Shown: positions 5,976 to 6,586 of the stretch, piece after piece
Layout of the letters: the number at the start of each line of letters is the position of its first letter
How positions within the stretch are numbered: the stretch's first letter is position 1
DNA from: Eubacteriales bacterium
GTDB taxonomy: Bacteria; Bacillota; Clostridia; Peptostreptococcales; Anaerovoracaceae
Assembly (NCBI GenBank): GCA_028692535.1
Contig: JAQUXD010000096.1
Location: 1 to 6,586, forward strand
Reading direction: 5' to 3'
DNA length: 6,586 nucleotides
The notes under the pieces: generated by a model
Told to the model about the DNA's origin: nothing
What the model saw: the letters and a program-made list of their open reading frames with translations, nothing else
Databases searched by the model: none
Program-made: the position numbers and the translations under genes

Positions 5976-6586
5976 ATGAAAATTGCATGCATGGGCGATA
6001 ACTGTATTGACGTTTACCGGCGCCTGGACAGACGATATCCTACGGGCAATGTCGTAGACACAGCAGTCAATCTGGTCAAACTGGGAACACCGGCTTCTGT
6101 AATCAGCACAACCGGAAATGATGCCAACGGCATCTGGTTGCGGAATACGCTCGCAAAAGAAGGTATTGATATTTCTCACCTTAAAATCGGCTCCGGTCCA
6201 ACCGCGATCACTTATATGGACATGGACGGAACAGAGCGGATCCACGGCGAGTATGTCGAGGGCGTCTTGGAAAACATTGTTTTCGACGAAGAAGATATCG
6301 CGTTTGCCTCCGATCACGATCTTGTCCACACAGCCCTTTGGGGAAAGGCGGATTCCGTGCTTTCGCGCTTCAGGGAAGCCGGGATTCCCGTCAGCTTTGA
6401 CTATGCCGACCGGTTGGACCACCCTTTGGTGGAAGCAACACTTCCCTATGTGGATTTAGGTTTCTTTTCCTATCATAGCGGCCGGGACGCTTGGATCGAA
6501 GACTTTCTTAAAGACAAGGTCGATCGCGGTATGAAGATCGCCGCAGCGACTTTCGGCGAACGCGGAAGCCTGGCCTGGGACGGAGC
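5976..6586 (+). CDS. frlD: Fructoselysine 6-kinase-like PfkB sugar kinase (3' end outside window)
   Basis: 203 complete codons are open to the right edge, roughly three quarters of a FrlD of about 260 residues. FrlD phosphorylates fructoselysine, a glycated lysine (Amadori product), at C6 using ATP, before a deglycase releases lysine and glucose 6-phosphate. The resemblance to E. coli FrlD is clear in MGDNCIDVY (6-14), TGNVVDTAV (23-31), GIDISHL (63-69), HGEYVEGVL (90-98), DLVHTALWG (115-123), SFDYADRLDHPL (140-151) and ATFGERGSLAWDG (191-203). The conserved DT-GAGD catalytic loop of PfkB kinases lies beyond the window, so activity cannot be confirmed. The GNVVDTAV segment has Asp28 where E. 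coli FrlD has Asn (GNAVNVAV), so another fructosamine or related substrate is possible. No frlB deglycase or transporter gene is visible; these may follow to the right. Confidence 0.82.
   Translation, partial: MKIACMGDNCIDVYRRLDRRYPTGNVVDTAVNLVKLGTPASVISTTGNDANGIWLRNTLAKEGIDISHLKIGSGPTAITYMDMDGTERIHGEYVEGVLENIVFDEEDIAFASDHDLVHTALWGKADSVLSRFREAGIPVSFDYADRLDHPLVEATLPYVDLGFFSYHSGRDAWIEDFLKDKVDRGMKIAAATFGERGSLAWDG

Noticed and set aside
4905..6422. A 505-residue open frame on the minus strand across proA and the kinase gene
   Set aside because: proA and the kinase start share the same phase (4680 and 5976 are both multiples of 3), so one antisense frame stays open through both. It has no family resemblance or operon context, whereas both sense genes have clear conserved motifs.

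Overview
The window looks like chromosome from an anaerobic, amino-acid-using member of the Bacillota, probably class Clostridia. This rests on the family resemblances (RocB-type M20 hydrolase, YtcJ-type amidohydrolases, YprB-type exonuclease, FrlD-type kinase), AGGAGG-type ribosome binding sites, G+C near one half by eye, and tight operons ending in intrinsic terminators. The genus cannot be read from this sequence. I see no mobile element, CRISPR array, rRNA or tRNA.

Layout: two divergent transcription units share a 286-bp control region (3444-3729). The leftward unit is rocB (3443 to 1803), then a YtcJ-like amidohydrolase (1754 to 111), then a strong intrinsic terminator (56-93). Past it, in the last 41 bases at the left edge, lies the start of a second leftward gene. 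Its 13 readable residues closely match the N-terminus of the first amidohydrolase, so the window cuts a tandem amidohydrolase pair. The rightward unit is a DEDD-type 3'-5' exonuclease-like protein (3730-4683), proA (4680-5963, overlapping the exonuclease by ATGA) and a fructoselysine 6-kinase-like PfkB sugar kinase (5976 to beyond the right edge).

The control region is the least ordinary part. It holds a sigma-A-like promoter for rocB flanked by an 8-bp direct repeat. On the other strand it holds a candidate promoter followed by two hairpins, the second a perfect 15-bp terminator ending about 20 bases before the exonuclease start codon. Both flanking genes point away from this region, so the terminator must act on RNA begun inside it. 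It is either an attenuated leader, with one arm of the first hairpin able to pair with the terminator, or a short independent RNA. The exonuclease has no visible Shine-Dalgarno sequence.

Working together (inference): the leftward unit encodes soluble metal-dependent hydrolases that probably release amino acids or amines from amide-linked substrates. The rightward unit carries glutamate-5-semialdehyde dehydrogenase and a kinase for glycated amino acids. A common theme of scavenging and interconverting amino acids is plausible. No transporter, deglycase, proB, rocD/rocF or dedicated regulator is present to prove it. No clearly new system is evident; the most checkable oddities are the leader/terminator and the tandem amidohydrolases.
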